Source: Myxococcales bacterium
Lineage (GTDB): Bacteria > Myxococcota_A > Polyangia > Polyangiales > Polyangiaceae
Direction: 5' to 3'
Assembly (NCBI GenBank): GCA_016706225.1
Contig: JADJKB010000008.1
Location: forward strand, 496,001 to 560,000
Length of the DNA: 64,000 nt
A program made the position numbers and the translations under genes. Below the pieces are notes generated by a model. That model made no database searches. It worked only from the letters and a program-made list of their open reading frames with translations, and was not told the DNA's origin. Positions 60,696 to 64,000 of this stretch are shown in pieces; the first letter of the stretch is position 1; each line of letters begins with the position of its first letter.

Positions 60696-62005
60696 CCAAG
60701 GAGCGTATCAAGTTTCCCGTTCGCATCGGCCTCCTCGGCTGCGGGACCGTCGGCGGCGGAGTGATCCGGCTGATCCAGGACAACCAGGAGTATCTCGCGT
60801 CGCGGGTGGGAGCGCCCTTGGAGATCCGCCACGTGCTGGTGCGGGACGCGGTGAAAGATCGCGTGCCGGAGTGTCGCCGCGAGTGGATCACGACCGATCC
60901 CGAGCAGGTGCTCGGCGAGGACATCGACGTCTTGGTCGAGGTCATGGGCGGAGCCGAGCCGGCGCGCACGCTGCTCGAGCGTGCGATTCGCGAGGGCAAG
61001 GGGGTGGTCACCGCCAACAAACTGCTGCTGGCAAAACACGGCCCGGCGCTGGTGGAGCAGGCGATCGCGAGCGGTGTGGATCTGGCCTTCGAGGCTTCGG
61101 TGGGCGGCGGGATCCCCATCATCCGCACCCTACGCGAGGCGCTGACCAGTGACTGGGTCGAGAGTGTGCACGGCATTCTCAACGGCACTTGCAACTACAT
61201 CCTGACCCGGATGCGGGACGGAAAGGTCAGCTTCGAGGTGGCGCTGGCCGAGGCACAGGAGAAGGGTTACGCCGAGGCGGATCCCACGCTGGACGTCGAC
61301 GGGCATGACGCCGCGCAGAAGCTGTGTGTGATGAGCATGCTCGCCTTCGGTGCCAAGGTGCGCGAAGAGGACGTGCCCGTCGAGGGGATCCGCCAGGTCG
61401 ATCAGCTGGATTTTCGCTTCGCAGAGCGCTTCGGCTACACGATCAAACACCTGGTCATCGGCAACGACCTGGGCGACCGCATTGCACTCAGGGTCCACCC
61501 GGCCTTGATCCAGAAGACCAGCGTGCTCGCAAACATCGACGGCGTGCTGAACGGCGTGCTGATCGTGGGCCGCGGCCTCGGTCCGTGTCTCTTGGTCGGC
61601 CGCGGCGCGGGCGACATGCCGACGGCAGTGAGTGTGGTGGCGGACATCGTGGACGTCGCGCGCTCGAAGATCGAAGGCGAGCCCGGCCTGTCGACCCGCG
61701 GGATCCAGATGAAGGCGCGACCCCTGGCGCCGCTGTCGGAGGTCAACTCGCGCTTTTATCTGCGCTTTGACGTCGAGGACTGCCCGGGAGTGCTCGGGAA
61801 GATCGCCACCGGCCTGGGGGAGTGCGAGGTCAGCATCGAGCAGATGGTGCAAGAGGGCCGCGCGCTCGAGGTGAACGGCGCCGTGCCGGTGCTGATCATC
61901 ACCCACAGCTGTCGCGAAGGCGCGGTGCGGGATGCGCTCGAGCGCATCGGGCGCGAGGCGTTCATGCGCGGCAAGCCGCGGCTCTTGCGCATCGAGGACG
62001 TCTGA
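60692..62005 (+). CDS. hom: homoserine dehydrogenase
   Basis: A 437-residue enzyme that reduces aspartate semialdehyde to homoserine, towards Thr, Met and Ile. NAD(P)-binding GLLGCGTVGGGV is at about 13-24, TANKLLLAKHG has the NADP site lysine, GILNGTCNYILT and ADPTLDVDGHDAAQKL form the catalytic domain (Lys at the end of this block). A C-terminal ACT domain (about 350-430, FYLRFDVEDCPGVLGKIAT) gives feedback control by threonine. GTG start overlaps the M1 stop. murI follows after one base. Confidence 0.95.
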   Translation: MTKERIKFPVRIGLLGCGTVGGGVIRLIQDNQEYLASRVGAPLEIRHVLVRDAVKDRVPECRREWITTDPEQVLGEDIDVLVEVMGGAEPARTLLERAIREGKGVVTANKLLLAKHGPALVEQAIASGVDLAFEASVGGGIPIIRTLREALTSDWVESVHGILNGTCNYILTRMRDGKVSFEVALAEAQEKGYAEADPTLDVDGHDAAQKLCVMSMLAFGAKVREEDVPVEGIRQVDQLDFRFAERFGYTIKHLVIGNDLGDRIALRVHPALIQKTSVLANIDGVLNGVLIVGRGLGPCLLVGRGAGDMPTAVSVVADIVDVARSKIEGEPGLSTRGIQMKARPLAPLSEVNSRFYLRFDVEDCPGVLGKIATGLGECEVSIEQMVQEGRALEVNGAVPVLIITHSCREGAVRDALERIGREAFMRGKPRLLRIEDV

Positions 62006-62006
62006 G

Positions 62007-62849
62007 GTGACGGACGCACCGCTCGGGGTCTTCGACTCGGGCCTGGGCGGCCTGACGGTGGTGCACGCCCTGTCGCTGGCGCTGCCCAACGAACACATCG
62101 TGTATCTGGGTGACACCGCGCGGGTCCCGTACGGCACACGCTCCGCCGAGACGGTGGTCCGCTACGCCCGCGGTTGCGCCAAGGTGCTGCTCGGGCGCGG
62201 CGTGAAGGCCATCGTCATTGCCTGCAACACCGTCAGCGCCGTCGCGCTGGATATTCTGCGAGCCGAGCTCGATCTGCCGGTGATCGGCGTGGTGGAGCCC
62301 GGCGCACGCGCCGCGGTGGAGGCGGCGGAGCGCGAAGCCGCCGCCCGCGGTGTACCGGTGAAGATCGGGGTGCTTGGCACTCAGGGAACCATCGCGAGTG
62401 GTGCTTACCCGCGCGCCGTGAGTCAGCTCTCGACGCGCATCGAGGTCATCGGACAAGCCGCGCCACTGCTGGTGCCGCTGGTCGAAGAGGGCTGGATCGA
62501 AGGCCAGGTGCCGGAGCTCGCCGTGCGTCGCTACCTGGAACCGTTGATCGAGCGCGGCGCCGGCGTGATCGTGCTTGGCTGCACCCACTATCCGCTGCTT
62601 TCGCCGGTCATTGCCAGGGTGGCCCGGGAGATCGCCGGCCGGGAGATCCCGATCGTCGACAGCGCTCGTGCAACCGCAGGCGACGTCGAACGCTTCGTGC
62701 TGGAGGGTCGGATCCTGCACGCCGCCGCGCCCGACACCGCGCCGCGGCTGGAGGTGCTGGTCACCGATCGACCGGGGTCTTTTGCCGACGTCGCAGCACG
62801 CTTCCTGGGGGAGCGCGCGCCGGAGGTCGAGCAGATCGACCTGGGGTGA
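62007..62849 (+). CDS. murI: glutamate racemase
   Basis: A 280-residue enzyme that makes D-glutamate for peptidoglycan. It has GVFDSGLGGLTV, GDTARVPYG, the first catalytic Cys in VIACNTVSA and the second in GCTHYPLL. Length is normal. GTG 62007 comes one base after the stop of hom, so a single transcript with hom is likely. An intergenic purine tract follows. Confidence 0.95.
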   Translation: MTDAPLGVFDSGLGGLTVVHALSLALPNEHIVYLGDTARVPYGTRSAETVVRYARGCAKVLLGRGVKAIVIACNTVSAVALDILRAELDLPVIGVVEPGARAAVEAAEREAAARGVPVKIGVLGTQGTIASGAYPRAVSQLSTRIEVIGQAAPLLVPLVEEGWIEGQVPELAVRRYLEPLIERGAGVIVLGCTHYPLLSPVIARVAREIAGREIPIVDSARATAGDVERFVLEGRILHAAAPDTAPRLEVLVTDRPGSFADVAARFLGERAPEVEQIDLG

Positions 62850-62932
62850 GGGGGAGAGCGGGGAGTGGGAGAGGAAGAGGAAGAGCGGGGACGGGCGGGG
62901 GCACGGGCACCGGCACGGGCGGGGGGTGCCAC
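62842..62932 (+). repeat. purine-rich, G-run-rich low-complexity tract
   Basis: About 90 bases with almost only A and G in the first 60, and repeated runs of three to six G's, then CGGGCAC-type units. It could form a G-quadruplex or a triplex on the coding strand. It sits between murI and the RND adaptor; no gene in 62850-63005. Confidence 0.6.
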
Positions 62933-63005
62933 TCGGGGGAGGCGGATGTTATGAGAGCTTGCTCCGCCGCACTTCGCCCGCACGTTCAAAGCCGCACTCA
63001 CCGTG

Positions 63006-64000
63006 ATGACCCCGCTCCGGATCGCCTGCGTCTGTCTTGCTCTCGCGCTGCCGGCGTGTGAGCGCGGGGCTGCGACCAAACCCGAGCCGAGCGCCGCCGG
63101 ATCCGGCAGCGCCAAACCCGGTGGCGGCGGCCCGCCGCTCCTCGCGCGCGGGTACGTGGCGGTCGAGAGTCAGCTCGGCTCGAGTGTTCCGACCATCGGG
63201 ACGCTCAGCGCGAACGAATCGATCGACGTGGTGAGTGAGCTCTCGCGCCGTCTGATCAAGGTGAACGTGGCCGAGGGTGCCGAAGTGAAGAAAGGCGCGC
63301 TCCTGTTCTCACTGGATGCCTCGGACGTCGGCGCACAGCTCACGCGTCTGGCGGTGCGAAAAAAGCTGCTGGCATCCAACGAGGCGCGGCAACGGCAATT
63401 GCTAGAGCAGAACCTGATCAGTCAGGCGGAGTACGACCGGACCAAGAGTGAGCTCGACGAAATCGTGGCCGAGATGGCGACGCACGGCGTCACTCTGACG
63501 AAGACGCGCATCCGCGCGCCCTTTGCCGGCCGGGTCGGGCTCCGCCGCGTGAGCGCCGGGGCTTGGGTCACGCCGGCGACGGTGCTCACGACGCTGCAGG
63601 ACACCCGCCAACTCAAGCTCGATTTTTCCCTGCCCGAGCGCTACGCCTCATCGGTTCACGTCGGAGACGAATTCTCGTTCCGCATCACCGGCAGCACCGA
63701 AGTGTTCAAGGGCAAGGTGACCGCCATCGAACCGCAGATCGACCGCGCCACCCGCAGTCTCAGCCTGCGCGGCCTGACGGAGAACTCGAGTGGCAAGCTG
63801 CGCGCCGGGGGTTTCGCCAACGTCGAGCTGTCGCTGGGTGCCGACAAACGCACGCTGATGCTGCCCGCGTCCGCGCTGGTGCCGAACGCAAACGGGCAGG
63901 GCGTCTGGTTGCTGCGCGAAGGCAAGGCCGCCTTCGTTCCAGTCGAAATTGGGCGGCGGACGCCGGATGAGGTGGAGGTTGTCCAGGGTGTGAGCGCGGG
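63006..64000 (+). CDS. RND efflux periplasmic adaptor (HlyD/MFP family), partial at 3' end
   Basis: At least 331 residues; it runs out of the window. The lipobox is LALPAC. The family order is clear: beta-barrel/lipoyl halves (IDVVSELSRRLIKVNVAEGAEVKKGALLFSLD), a short helical hairpin (LLEQNLISQAEYDRTKSELDEI), the second lipoyl half (TRIRAPFAGRVGLRRVSAGAWV), then the barrel (LKLDFSLPERY) and membrane-proximal domain (LMLPASALVPNANGQGVWLL). Such adaptors join an inner-membrane RND pump to an outer-membrane channel; these genes are probably next. The short hairpin fits the AcrA/MexA-like group. Confidence 0.9.
   Translation, partial: MTPLRIACVCLALALPACERGAATKPEPSAAGSGSAKPGGGGPPLLARGYVAVESQLGSSVPTIGTLSANESIDVVSELSRRLIKVNVAEGAEVKKGALLFSLDASDVGAQLTRLAVRKKLLASNEARQRQLLEQNLISQAEYDRTKSELDEIVAEMATHGVTLTKTRIRAPFAGRVGLRRVSAGAWVTPATVLTTLQDTRQLKLDFSLPERYASSVHVGDEFSFRITGSTEVFKGKVTAIEPQIDRATRSLSLRGLTENSSGKLRAGGFANVELSLGADKRTLMLPASALVPNANGQGVWLLREGKAAFVPVEIGRRTPDEVEVVQGVSA

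Overview
The window is about 67% GC, densely coded, and looks like the chromosome of a myxobacterium of the Polyangiales/Sorangium type. The signs are many lipoproteins with Gly/Ser-rich or Pro-rich linkers, a protein ending in a MYXO-CTERM sorting signal, FHA-domain proteins, a Hanks-type kinase, an N-terminal zinc-ribbon/GYF protein like the gliding protein GltJ, a near-perfect sigma-54 promoter, and very long spurious ORFs opposite real genes. There is one tRNA gene. I see no rRNA, insertion sequence, prophage or CRISPR array.

Layout. 0-4.4 kb: the end of one gene, two paralogous FHA proteins, a DciA-like protein, a small protein, and a TetR-type regulator followed by an SDR enzyme; two matching palindromes mark the regulator's probable operator. 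4.5-17 kb: secreted and envelope proteins (GH25-like lipoprotein, phospholipase C-like lipoprotein, PhoX, GMC oxidoreductase with a small partner), Ada, tRNA-Leu, and a METTL9-like methyltransferase that is rare outside eukaryotes. 17.8-32.5 kb: Fe-SOD, gamma-glutamylcyclotransferase-like protein, two tandem VWA lipoproteins, CAP protein, Ser/Thr kinase, peroxiredoxin with a histone-like tail, glycosyltransferase, EAL phosphodiesterase, and a DUF4159/VWA-like membrane pair.

32.5-38.1 kb is the most distinctive block. It holds a Bacteroidetes-type inositol-phosphate synthase, a LicC-like nucleotidyltransferase, a fusion of CTP:inositol-1-phosphate cytidylyltransferase to a HisC/CobD-like PLP enzyme, and a CDP-alcohol phosphatidyltransferase. 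Together they could make glucose-6-P to inositol-1-P to CDP-inositol to an inositol phosphodiester or phospholipid, with an extra amine step. The fusion gene has a long leader and a sigma-54-type promoter.

38.7-48.8 kb: HEAT-repeat protein, GltJ-like protein, YfcF-type GST, then an operon of a zincin-like membrane protein, an Hsp70 whose nucleotide-binding and substrate-binding domains are separated by about 430 disordered residues, and a J-domain protein; then Fmt. 48.9-64 kb: Lon, a MYXO-CTERM protein, an EamA transporter, a lipoprotein, polyphosphate glucokinase, an operon of a Cys/His hydrolase-like lipoprotein, M1 aminopeptidase lipoprotein, homoserine dehydrogenase and glutamate racemase, and the start of an RND adaptor.

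Three otherwise normal genes (near 8.02, 24.98 and 55.57 kb) carry single frameshifts in GC-rich runs. This is compatible with residual indel errors in the assembly as well as with real mutation.
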